Shown here: positions 27,175 to 36,000 of the stretch, piece after piece
Layout: the number at the start of each line of letters is the position of its first letter
Numbering within the stretch: position 1 is the first letter of the stretch
NCBI GenBank assembly: GCA_043758205.1
Contig: JAYVNY010000024.1
Span: 1 to 47,594 of the forward strand
DNA: 47,594 bases
Direction of reading: 5' to 3'
DNA from: JANNGC01 sp043758205
Lineage (GTDB): Bacteria; Verrucomicrobiota; Verrucomicrobiia; Limisphaerales; SIBH01
Program-made: the position numbers and the translations under genes
Notes under the pieces: model-generated
Databases searched by the model: none
Seen by the model: only the letters and a program-made list of their open reading frames with translations
What the model was told of the DNA's origin: nothing

Positions 27175-30100
27175 GGAAAGCAGAAATCAGAAATCAGAAA
27201 TCAGCACAGCGCGCACCCGGTGCGCGGGCGCTGCTGCTGCTTATTTCTGCTTTCTGCTTTCTGCTTTCTGTTTTCACGGCACGCGCGGGCGAGTTCGACA
27301 CGTTGCGCCTCCGCTGGCGCGACCTGCTCACGCAGGGGACGAACGCCAGCTTCTCGAATCCGCTTTACCAAAACTGGATCAGCTCGGTGGGCAACAGCGC
27401 GCAGTCCTACTGGTCCACCATGAACACCACCCCGACGCGCACCAATCTCTGGAGCGCGTATCCGTATCCCGCCGCCGATTCGAGCGACATCAGCGGCACC
27501 TACTCGCGCCTGCGGACCATGGCTCTCGCCTACTCGATCAAGGACTCCGCGCTCGAAGGCAACACCAGCCTGCGCGCCGCGACCATCAGCGGCTTGGATT
27601 GGATGTTCACCAATCACTACAACGCGTCCTCCGTCGTCTTCGACAACTGGTTCGATTTCGAGATCGCCACGCCCCTCTTGTTGAACGACATCACCACGCT
27701 GCTCTACTCGAATCTTTCCCCCGCGCAGATCAGCAACTACATGGCGGCGGTGGACCACTTCACGCCCACGCCCAGCGACAGCTACATCTCCACGAACCTC
27801 ACCGCGGCGAACAAAATCTGGAAATCGCTCGTCGTCGCCGTGCGCGGCGTGCTGGTGCAGGACTCGAACAAGGTCGCGCTCGCGCGTTCGGGCTTGAGCG
27901 ATGTTTTCCCGTACGTGACGAGCGGCGACGGTTTTTATCGTGACGGCTCGTTCGTCTTTCACAACGAGTTCGCCTACAACGCGGGCTACGGCGTGGAGCT
28001 GCTCGATTCGATGGGTTCGATGATGCAGTTGCTCACCGGCTCGACCTGGGCCATCACCGATCCCGCGCAGACCAATGTCTTCCGCTGGGTCACGGATTCC
28101 TTCCAGCCGTTCTTCGCGCGCGGCGCGGCCATGGAAATGGTGGACGGCCGCTACCACACCCGCAACGGCGACGCCCACGAACGCGGTCACGAAATGCTCA
28201 GTGCCATTCTCCGCGTCGCGCAAGTCGCGCCGCTGGCCGACGCGACGGCTTACAAATCTTTTGTGAAGGGCATGATTCAGTCCGACACGTATCGCAATTT
28301 TCTCAGCGCGCAATCACCGCCTTACAACGTGTGGGCCAGCGCGGCGCTCAACGACTTGAACATCCCCGCGCGCATCGTGACGACCGAGCACCGTCAGTTC
28401 CCCGGCATGGACCGCGTCGTGCATCACACGCCGGACTGGACGTTCGCTCTCTCCATGTCGTCGAGCCGGATCGCGAATTACGAATCCACGCGCGGCGAAA
28501 ATCTCAAGGGTTGGTACACGGGCGAGGGCATGACTTATCTCTACAACCGCGAGCTGGGTCAATACTCGGATCAGTTCTGGTCCACGATTGATCCGTATCG
28601 CCTGCCCGGCACGACAGTGGACACGTTCACGCGCACGAACGGCTCGGGAGATTCCTACCGCAGTCCGAACAACCAGACCGGCGGCGCTTCGATCCTCGGA
28701 CTCTACGGCGTGGCCGCGATGCACTTGAACACCTGGGTGAGCACGCTGGGGGCACGCAAGTCGTGGTTCATCTTCGACAATGAAATCGTCTGCGTGGGCA
28801 ACAGCGTGAGCAGTGCGGAAACGAACAGCGGCGTGGAGACCATTATCGAAAACCGCCGCCTCGGACTCTACGGCAACAACGCTTTCACCGTGAACGGCGC
28901 GACCAAGCCGAGCGGCCCCGGCTGGAGCGAGACGATGAACGGCACGTCGTGGGCGCATCTCGCTGGTTCAGTAAACGGGGGCGACATTGGGTATTTCTTC
29001 CCATCAAGTACGACGGTGAAGGCGCTGCGTGAATCGCGCGCGGGGGCGATGCGCGATCTCAACACCACCTACGGTTCGGCCACGAAATACACGCGGCACT
29101 ACCTCACGATGTATTTTGACCACGGCACGAACCCGAACAACGGAACCTATTCGTACGTGCTGCTGCCCGGCATGAGCGCGAGCGCGGTCGCGGCGTATGC
29201 GGCCAGCCCGGACATCACCATTTTGCAGAACAACAGCACGGCCACGGCGGTGCGCGAGAACAGGCTGGGACTCGTCGGCATCAATCACTGGCGCGATTCG
29301 TCGAACCAGGTCGCGGGCGCGGGCATCAGTTTCAGTCACAAGGCGGCGGTTATTTTGAAGAACGACGGCACCGTGCTCGACCTCGGCGTGTCCGATCCCA
29401 CGCAGACAAACACGGCGGGACTCACGGTGGAATTGACGAACTCGGCGACCGCGGTGTTGTCCCTGGATGCGGGTGTGACGGTGCTGCAGACCAGCCCGCT
29501 GCGGTTGCTGTTCAACACCAGCAACACCTACGGCGCGACGTTGCGCGCGAAGTTCAGCGTCGGCGCGTTTCAAACCAACGCGCTCCTCGCCCTCGCGGAC
29601 GCGCATGTGCAGAACGGTGCGGCGGCGGTCATGAATTTTGGTACGGCCACCACGCTCTCGGTGAAGGCGGGCAGCGCCAGCACCACGCGCGAGACGTTCT
29701 TGAAGTTTGATTTGTCGTCGGTGCCGGGGACGATTGTCGGAGCGAACCTGCGGCTGGTCACGCGCTCGTGGGTTGAGCCGGTGTTCCACACGGCGGCGCT
29801 GGTCACGGACAATTCGTGGGGAGAGACCACCATCATTTGGAACAACAAACCGGGTTCGACAACACCCACGGTGACGTGGCCGGTCGTGGGGAACAACCTG
29901 ACTTTGACCATTCCGGTCACGGCCTTCCTCGCGCCAGCGCTCGCGAATGGTGGCGTGTTGTCCTTCCGCATTTTTAGCAATGGCACGAACGGCACGGGGC
30001 CGACGACCAGCAGTGAGTTTGTCAGCTATGGGGCGCGCGAAAACTCGGCGGCGAATGTGCCCCAACTCCTCGTGAGTTACGTGCGCTCGGCTCCGGCGGT

Positions 30101-31727
30101 CTCGCTCACGAGTCCTGAGGATGGTTCGGCACTGGATGCGCCCGCGAGCGTATCGCTGGCGGCGAGCGCGTCGGATAGCGATGGCGTGATCTCGCAGGTG
30201 GAATTTTATGCGGGCGCGACGCGGGTCGGGCAGGTGTTCGCGCCACCTTACTCGCTGACCTTAAACAATCTCGGGGCCACGAACTACGCGTTCACCGCCG
30301 TGGCGACGGACAACTCCGGGTTGTCGGCCACGAGTCGCGTGGTGGGCGTATCGGTGCATTTGCCGGAGCCAGCGGGGCGCGGGACGGGGTTGCAGGCGGA
30401 ATACTTTGTGGACCGGAATTTGACGCAGTTCTTCCAGGCGCGCGTGGATACGAATGTGAATTTCAATTGGGGCAATGGCGCACCCATCGCGGGCATGGCG
30501 GCGGATAATTTCTCCGTGCGCTGGACGGGGCGCGTGCAGGCGCGGCGCTCGGGGGTGCATCAGTTCCACACGGTCACGGACGAGGGCGTGCGGCTGTGGG
30601 TGGATGGCCGGCTGCTGGTGGATAATTGGTCGGCGCATTTTCAGACGGAAGACTCGGGGAGCATCACGCTGGTGGCGGGGCGTTATTACGACCTCACGAT
30701 GGAGTATTTCGAGGGTTCTTTCAGCGCCATCGCGCAGTTGTTTTGGACGCAGCCGGGGGTGGCGATGGAAGTGGTGCCGAGCGCGCAGTTGTATCCGGCG
30801 GACCGGGGGTTGCGCGGGGCGTACTTCTCGGGGGCGGCTTTTAATTCGGCGGCGTTCACGCGCATTGATGACGCGGTGAATTTTTCCTGGAACACGAATT
30901 CGCCCGACCCGGCGGTGATGCCGGTTTCGTATTCGGTGCGGTGGACGGGGCAGGTGCGGGCGAACGCGGGCGGCACTTATCAGTTTTTTACGTGGAGCGA
31001 TGACGGGGTGCGGCTGTGGGTGAATGGGCAGCTCATCATCAGCAACTGGGCGGCGCACGCCTCGGCGGAGGATGTGGGTGCCATCGCGCTGGCGGCGCGG
31101 CAGTCGTATCCGGTGGTGTTGGAGTATTTTAATTTGTCCGGGGCGGGCACGGCGGTGCTCTCGTGGCTGCCGCCGGGGGAAGCGAAGCAGGTCATTCCCA
31201 CGGCCAATCTCACGCCGCATCAGAATAACAACCCGCCCGCGCTGGGCTTCGTGGCGAACCGGTCGGCGGTGCGGAGTGTGCCGGTGTCTTTTACGGCGGC
31301 GGCGGCGGATGCGGATGTGGGGCAGGCGCTCTCTTTCTCGCTGGATGCGGGTGCGCCGGGTGGGGCGGTGATTCATCCGACGAGCGGTTTGTTTTCCTGG
31401 ACGCCGGGGAGCAATCAGGCGTTTGGGCCGGTGTCGGTGACGGTGCGGGTGGCGGACAACGGTGCGCCGGTGATGTCGGACGGGCAGGCGTTCACGATCT
31501 CGGTGTGGACGAATCCGGTGTTGAGTGTCGCGCGGTCGGGCGGGGGTGTGGCGTTGGCGTGGCCGCAGTCGGCGGGCACGGCGCAACTGGTGAGCACGAC
31601 GAATTTGAATCTGCCCGTGTCTTGGGCACCGGTGTCGAATGGGCCGGTCCTGAGCAATGGGCAGTTTTCCGTGAACTTGGCCGCGCCCACGAATGGGTCG
31701 CGGTTTTATCAATTACAAACGCCATGA
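27171..31727 (+). CDS. Secreted PL8 polysaccharide lyase with carbohydrate-binding and PA14 domains
   Basis: 1518 residues. Signal peptide coded partly by heptamer repeats (LLLLISAFCFLLSVFTARAG). The PL8 catalytic part (about 45-800) has N159-W-F for the aromatic patch and N214, H264, Y273, R327, R331. The spacings 50, 9, 54 and 4 equal those of N349/H399/Y408/R462/R466 in pneumococcal hyaluronate lyase, so the site looks complete. Then a DNRLRE/CBM96-like domain (about 805-975), an Ig-like domain, two PA14 domains (about 1070-1340), a cadherin-like Ig domain and a C-terminal domain ending in SRFYQLQTP. Known PL8 substrates are hyaluronan, chondroitin and xanthan; the context suggests a uronate polymer but does not fix it. 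The start at 27171 overlaps the tolC-like stop (ATGA), indicating translational coupling; a TTG at 27153 is less likely. Confidence 0.88.
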   Translation: MRKAEIRNQKSAQRAPGARALLLLISAFCFLLSVFTARAGEFDTLRLRWRDLLTQGTNASFSNPLYQNWISSVGNSAQSYWSTMNTTPTRTNLWSAYPYPAADSSDISGTYSRLRTMALAYSIKDSALEGNTSLRAATISGLDWMFTNHYNASSVVFDNWFDFEIATPLLLNDITTLLYSNLSPAQISNYMAAVDHFTPTPSDSYISTNLTAANKIWKSLVVAVRGVLVQDSNKVALARSGLSDVFPYVTSGDGFYRDGSFVFHNEFAYNAGYGVELLDSMGSMMQLLTGSTWAITDPAQTNVFRWVTDSFQPFFARGAAMEMVDGRYHTRNGDAHERGHEMLSAILRVAQVAPLADATAYKSFVKGMIQSDTYRNFLSAQSPPYNVWASAALNDLNIPARIVTTEHRQFPGMDRVVHHTPDWTFALSMSSSRIANYESTRGENLKGWYTGEGMTYLYNRELGQYSDQFWSTIDPYRLPGTTVDTFTRTNGSGDSYRSPNNQTGGASILGLYGVAAMHLNTWVSTLGARKSWFIFDNEIVCVGNSVSSAETNSGVETIIENRRLGLYGNNAFTVNGATKPSGPGWSETMNGTSWAHLAGSVNGGDIGYFFPSSTTVKALRESRAGAMRDLNTTYGSATKYTRHYLTMYFDHGTNPNNGTYSYVLLPGMSASAVAAYAASPDITILQNNSTATAVRENRLGLVGINHWRDSSNQVAGAGISFSHKAAVILKNDGTVLDLGVSDPTQTNTAGLTVELTNSATAVLSLDAGVTVLQTSPLRLLFNTSNTYGATLRAKFSVGAFQTNALLALADAHVQNGAAAVMNFGTATTLSVKAGSASTTRETFLKFDLSSVPGTIVGANLRLVTRSWVEPVFHTAALVTDNSWGETTIIWNNKPGSTTPTVTWPVVGNNLTLTIPVTAFLAPALANGGVLSFRIFSNGTNGTGPTTSSEFVSYGARENSAANVPQLLVSYVRSAPAVSLTSPEDGSALDAPASVSLAASASDSDGVISQVEFYAGATRVGQVFAPPYSLTLNNLGATNYAFTAVATDNSGLSATSRVVGVSVHLPEPAGRGTGLQAEYFVDRNLTQFFQARVDTNVNFNWGNGAPIAGMAADNFSVRWTGRVQARRSGVHQFHTVTDEGVRLWVDGRLLVDNWSAHFQTEDSGSITLVAGRYYDLTMEYFEGSFSAIAQLFWTQPGVAMEVVPSAQLYPADRGLRGAYFSGAAFNSAAFTRIDDAVNFSWNTNSPDPAVMPVSYSVRWTGQVRANAGGTYQFFTWSDDGVRLWVNGQLIISNWAAHASAEDVGAIALAARQSYPVVLEYFNLSGAGTAVLSWLPPGEAKQVIPTANLTPHQNNNPPALGFVANRSAVRSVPVSFTAAAADADVGQALSFSLDAGAPGGAVIHPTSGLFSWTPGSNQAFGPVSVTVRVADNGAPVMSDGQAFTISVWTNPVLSVARSGGGVALAWPQSAGTAQLVSTTNLNLPVSWAPVSNGPVLSNGQFSVNLAAPTNGSRFYQLQTP
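27174..27275 (+). repeat. Heptamer tandem repeats in inverted arms at the PL8 gene start
   Basis: CAGAAAT is repeated three times at 27181-27201. A TTTCTGC-type heptamer array follows at about 27244-27271. The arms are complementary except for about one mismatch per unit. A perfect 7-bp GC hairpin (27210-27216 with 27220-27226) sits between them. The whole element lies within the first 35 codons and encodes the basic N-terminus and the hydrophobic core of the signal peptide. Confidence 0.7.
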
Positions 31728-31733
31728 CAAAAA

Positions 31734-31867
31734 CAGACAGCAGAAAGCAGAAAGCAGAAATTAACGGGGCGCGCGTCGGGTGGCTTCCGGGCCGTAGGAC
31801 TGGATTACAGTCCGGAGGGACGGGCGGGGTCGGTTTTTCTGCTTTCTGCTTTTTACTTTCTGCTTTT
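31734..31867 (+). repeat. Heptamer tandem repeats in inverted arms, intergenic
   Basis: AGCAGAA repeats at 31739-31760 face TTTCTGC repeats at 31836-31866; 15 bases (31836-31850) are exactly complementary to the left arm. A small hairpin GGACTG/CAGTCC lies between them near 31797-31813. The element fills most of the gap between the PL8 gene and the second regulator and matches the type of repeat at the PL8 and algG-like starts. Confidence 0.7.
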
Positions 31868-31899
31868 CAAAAAACAAAACTCGGTGGGTCGTTAACTTT

Positions 31900-32565
31900 A
31901 TGAATATCAAGGTGCTACTGGTGGATGATGATCCTTACGTGCGCGAGGGTGTGCGGTCGTGTTTGAGCCGGCATGTGCAGTTCGATGTGGTGGGGGAGGC
32001 GGCGACGGGGCAGGAGGCCATCGCGGGGGTGAAGGCGCATGGGCCGGATGTGGTGGTGATGAACAGTTCGTTGCCGGGGATGGATGGGTTGGAGACGACG
32101 CGGTCGCTCCGGTCGTCGCATCCGAAGGTGCGGGTGTTGATCCTGGGCGGGCGTAAGGGCCGGGATGTGGTGAAGGATGTGGTGCGTTCGGGCGCGCCGG
32201 GTTATTTGAGCAAGCATGCGTCGCCGCTCGAACTGGTCAGCGCCATTGAGAAGGTGCATCGGGGGGAGACGTCGTTCGCGCCGGATGTGGCGCAGGCGTT
32301 TTTCGAGGAATTCGTCCAGAACGGCGGGCGGCTGGAGGATACGGGGCCGAAGCCGCTTTCGGATCGGGAGAAGCAGGTGCTGGCGCTCATTGTGGAGGGG
32401 TTGCCGAACAAGGATATGGCGGCGCAACTGAGCTTGAGTGTGCGGACGGTGGAGAAGCATCGCCAGCGGGTGATGCGTAAGCTGGGGGTGCGGCGCGCGA
32501 CGGAGTTGGTGAAGTTCGCGGTGACGCGCGGGTGGGTGGATTTGAATTCGGTGGGGCAGGCGTGA
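31900..32565 (+). CDS. NarL/LuxR-family response regulator with degenerate receiver (Asp to Asn)
   Basis: 221 residues, paralogous to the regulator at 2153. The acidic residues D9-D10 and the Lys of GYLSKHAS are kept, but the phospho-acceptor position is N55 (VVVMNSSLPGMDG, codon 32062-32064) and the switch Thr/Ser position looks like Gly (LILGG). The LuxR helix-turn-helix is intact, and its recognition region SVRTVEKHRQRVMRKLG is nearly the same as in the first regulator. It therefore probably binds similar DNA without aspartyl phosphorylation, like atypical or pseudo-receivers. It is the last gene of the operon before an intrinsic terminator, 172 bases after the PL8 gene across a repeat element. 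Whether it activates or competes with the first regulator is open. Confidence 0.92.
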   Translation: MNIKVLLVDDDPYVREGVRSCLSRHVQFDVVGEAATGQEAIAGVKAHGPDVVVMNSSLPGMDGLETTRSLRSSHPKVRVLILGGRKGRDVVKDVVRSGAPGYLSKHASPLELVSAIEKVHRGETSFAPDVAQAFFEEFVQNGGRLEDTGPKPLSDREKQVLALIVEGLPNKDMAAQLSLSVRTVEKHRQRVMRKLGVRRATELVKFAVTRGWVDLNSVGQA

Positions 32566-32582
32566 GCACGGTCTGTCCAGAG

Positions 32583-32609
32583 CGCGGCGCGCGTGCGCCG
32601 CGTTTTTTT
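32583..32609 (+). terminator. Intrinsic terminator after the second response regulator
   Basis: Perfect 8-bp stem CGCGGCGC (32583-32590) and GCGCCGCG (32595-32602), loop GCGT, followed by seven T (32603-32609). It begins 17 bases after the regulator stop codon and should end the transcript that begins before 3183. Confidence 0.85.
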
Positions 32610-33022
32610 GCGCGTGATTCCTGGCGGGGTGGGAATGGTGCGGAGGCGGGGGTTACGCAATTACACCACGCTGGCGGATGCGCGTTTTACCCAGATGGCA
32701 CGCATCTCGGGCGGTGGCTACGGTTTGCGGGCTTGGAGGAGGGTTCGCGCCTGGATGCTGGAGAGCAGCCGCGCGGGTCTTCGGGGCAGCGCGAGGAGGG
32801 GCGTGGAAACACGCCTTGTTCGCAGGGTGAAAATCCCGTGGTGGAGATGGGGGAGGAGCACCTTGGGCGCGCGCTGTTCGGGGCGAGGCTCGCATCGAGA
32901 GTCGGTGGACCACCACAGAACGCACTTTTAACCGCGTGGTTCAGGCTCTGAAGAACTTTTTCACGCACAGGATTTGCCGCGCCGAAATTACAGCCGCAGG
33001 CGCGGAATGTCGTATTAGTCAC
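32610..33022. other. Intergenic region upstream of the CotH/lamin-tail gene
   Basis: About 410 bases with no convincing gene. A rightward open frame of about 112 codons at 32593-32931 overlaps the terminator and gives an Arg/Gly-rich product typical of random GC-rich sequence. One TTACGCAA copy (32653-32660) and an 11-base palindrome GGTGGACCACC (32904-32914) are present. The promoter of the CotH gene should lie here, but I cannot place it. Confidence 0.45.
32653..32660 (+). promoter_or_regulatory. Candidate regulator site TTACGCAA (copy 3)
   Basis: This is the third intergenic copy of the octamer, just past the terminator and about 360 bases upstream of the CotH-type gene start. It is reported only because three of the five plus-strand copies I noticed fall in the small non-coding fraction, next to the regulator genes. 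Confidence 0.2.
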
Positions 33023-36000
33023 ATGGAAAATCAGAATCAGAAGAGGGAACGCCGTCAGTCGAGAGTCGAGAGTCGAGAGTCGAGGGCTGGAAGCCTCGGC
33101 GGCCGCTGGGCTGTGGTCGTGTGGGTTTGGCTGGCGGCGGTGCTCGGGCCGACGGCGCAGGCGCAGACTGGCCTGTACCGGGAGCTTTACCTCGGCATCC
33201 CGGGCAGCACGTTGCAGAGTCTGACGAACGTTTTCCCGCCGGCGCCCGACTTGGCGGAGGTTTCGACCAACCTTTTTGAAACTCCCTCCAACTACGGCGA
33301 CAACTTCGGCCAGCGCTATCGCGGCCTGCTTATCCCGCCCGTCACGGGCGAATACATCTTTTGGTGCCAGGGCCAAAACTCCGCGATCCTCTTCATCAGT
33401 CCCGACGAAAGTCCCGCCAACAAAATTGGCGTCGCCTACAACCTTAACACCACCCTGGCCCGCTCCTGGTATATCTTCCCCACCCAGCAATCCACGAACA
33501 TTTACCTCGTCGCCGGTCAGCGCTACTACGTCGAAGCCCTCCACAAAACCGGCAACGGCGACGACTCCTTCGCCATCGGGTGGAAGCTGCCCAACGGCAC
33601 CTACGAACAGCCCATGCCCGCGTCCTACTTCCGCCCCTTTGGCCAGGCCGCCGTCAGCGCCCCCGTCCTCACCGCCCAGCCGACGAACCTGACCGTTCTC
33701 GAACAATTTCCCGCCACCTTCCGCGTGGCCGTGAGCAACCTCGACGCCGTCACCTACCGCTGGACCCGCGACGGCACCAATATCGCCGGCACCCTCGGTG
33801 CGAGCCTCACCCTGCCCGTCGTCACCCTCGCCGACCAGGGCTCCACCTTCGCGTGCATCGTCAGCAACAATTTTGGAACCACCACCAGCGCCACCGCCAC
33901 CCTCAACGTCGCCCCCGACACCGACGCCCCCGCCCTGCGCCACGCGGCGAACCTCAACGCCAACGCCGTTCTCGTCGCCTTCACCGAAGCCCTCGACCCC
34001 GCCACCGCGCTCGCCGGCACGAATTACACCCTCAGCCACGGCGCCCAAATCACCGGCGTCCAATTCGGCCTCCGGCCCCACACCATCGTCCTCGCCACCA
34101 CGATGCTCGCGCGCAACACCAACTACACGTTGACCATCAACAACCTCCGCGACCGCGCCTCCACCCCCAACACCCTCGCGCCCAACAGCACCACCACTTT
34201 CGTTGCCGCCCTCAAAGGCATCTACCGCCAGGTGTTCCCCGACCTCCCCGGCAGCCAACTCACCGACCTCACGAACAGCCCCATCTATCCCGGCCTGCCC
34301 CTGCTCGCCGAAGTCCTCACCAACACCCTCGCCACACCCGCGTGGCCCACCAACAACTATGGCCAACGCCTCCGCGCCCTCCTCGTGCCCCCTGTGACCG
34401 GCAGCTACGTGTTCCAAATCAGCTCCCACGACAGCGCCACCCTTTACCTCAGCACCAACGCCTTCACCACCAGTGCCCGCGCCATCGCCAGCGTCACCAC
34501 CGCCAGCGACCTGAGCGCGGGCCAATACCTCGTGCAGACCAACCAGACCAGCGCGCCCATCCCGCTCGTCGCCGGCCTGCAATATTATTTGCAAGTCCTC
34601 ATGAAAAGCGGACTCTCCGTGCAAAGCCCGGCCGACCATTTCTCCGTCCGCTGGACGTTGCCCGACGGCACGGTGGAAGACCCCATCCCCGTCGCGCGCC
34701 TAGTCCCCAGCGGCCTGCCGTTTCCCGTGATCAGCCAACACCCGCAACCCGTCGAGACCGAAGAAAACCAGCCCGCCAGCTACAGCGTACTCGTGGCCAA
34801 CTACGACCCCATTTTCTACCAATGGCAACAAAACGGCACCAACCTCCCCGGGGCCACCAACTCCATCCTCTACAAACCCGCCGTCACCCTGGCCGAAAAC
34901 GGCAGCACCCTACGCTGCGTCCTCGTGAATTACGCCGGCACCGCCACCACCCTCGAAGCGACCCTCGCCGTCTTCCCCGACGCGACGCCGCCCGCGCTGG
35001 CGCAGGTGATTAACAACGGCACCAACCGCCTGACCGTGACTTACAATGAGCCAGTGGAACTCGTGACCGCCACGAACCTGGCGAATTACACTGTGCCCGG
35101 CGTGACCCTGAGCGTCCCCGTGCTCTCCACCAATGGCCTGACCGTGACGTTCAACACCACCCTCCTCGTGCTGGGCAGCAATTACACCGTGACCGTGAAC
35201 AACGTCCGCGACCGCGCGGCCACGCCGAATGCGATTACCCCTGCCAGCCAGTTCACCTTCACCGCCGTCACCTTCTTTTTGCAAAACATCGGCAGCCCCG
35301 CCGACGCCGGTTACACGCCCGTCGCGGGCGGCGCAGACCTCACGGCGGGCAACGGCGATTTCTTCGGCAACAGCGACGCCTTCAACTACGCCTACCTGAC
35401 GCGCGTGGGTGATTTCGATGTGAAGGTGCGCGTGGCCCGGCTCGACTTTGCTGACACCTGGAGCGTGGCCAGCCTCATGGCGCGTGAAAACCTGAACACG
35501 ACGAACAAATACGCCGCCGTCTGCGCCACGCCGAGCATCGCCGGCTCCTTTTTTCAATACCGCACCAACGGCGGCGTCGTACCCTCGGGCAGCGGTTCTT
35601 TCCCGGTGAATTACCCTTACACTTGGTTGCGCCTGCAACGCTCCGGCGGCACCACCTTCCACGGTTACGCCAGCCTCGATGGCGAGACCTGGACGAAGCT
35701 CGGCACCGCCATCATCTCGATGCCCGCCACCATTTACCTCGGCTTCACCGTGTCCAGCCGCACGGGCGCGGCCACGACCACGGCGGAGTTCCGCGACTTT
35801 GGTAACAACACGAGCACCAACCTCTCCGCCACCCCGACCATCGTCGAACCGCTCGGCCCCTCCTCGCGCCGCACCGGACTGGCCATCTCCGAAATTCTCT
35901 ACAACCCCGCGCCCCGCACCGACGGACGCAAGATCGAATTCGTGGAACTCCACAACTCGAATCCCTTCTTTGAAAACATCGGCGGCTTCCGCCTCTCGGG

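Noticed and set aside
31728..31899. CRISPR-like array
   Set aside because: The repeats are directly adjacent 7-mers with no spacers and lie in inverted arms, so this is a tandem-repeat palindrome, not CRISPR.
32593..32931. Possible small gene of about 112 codons after the terminator
   Set aside because: It overlaps the terminator hairpin, has an Arg/Gly-rich product and no recognisable ribosome-binding site or motif.
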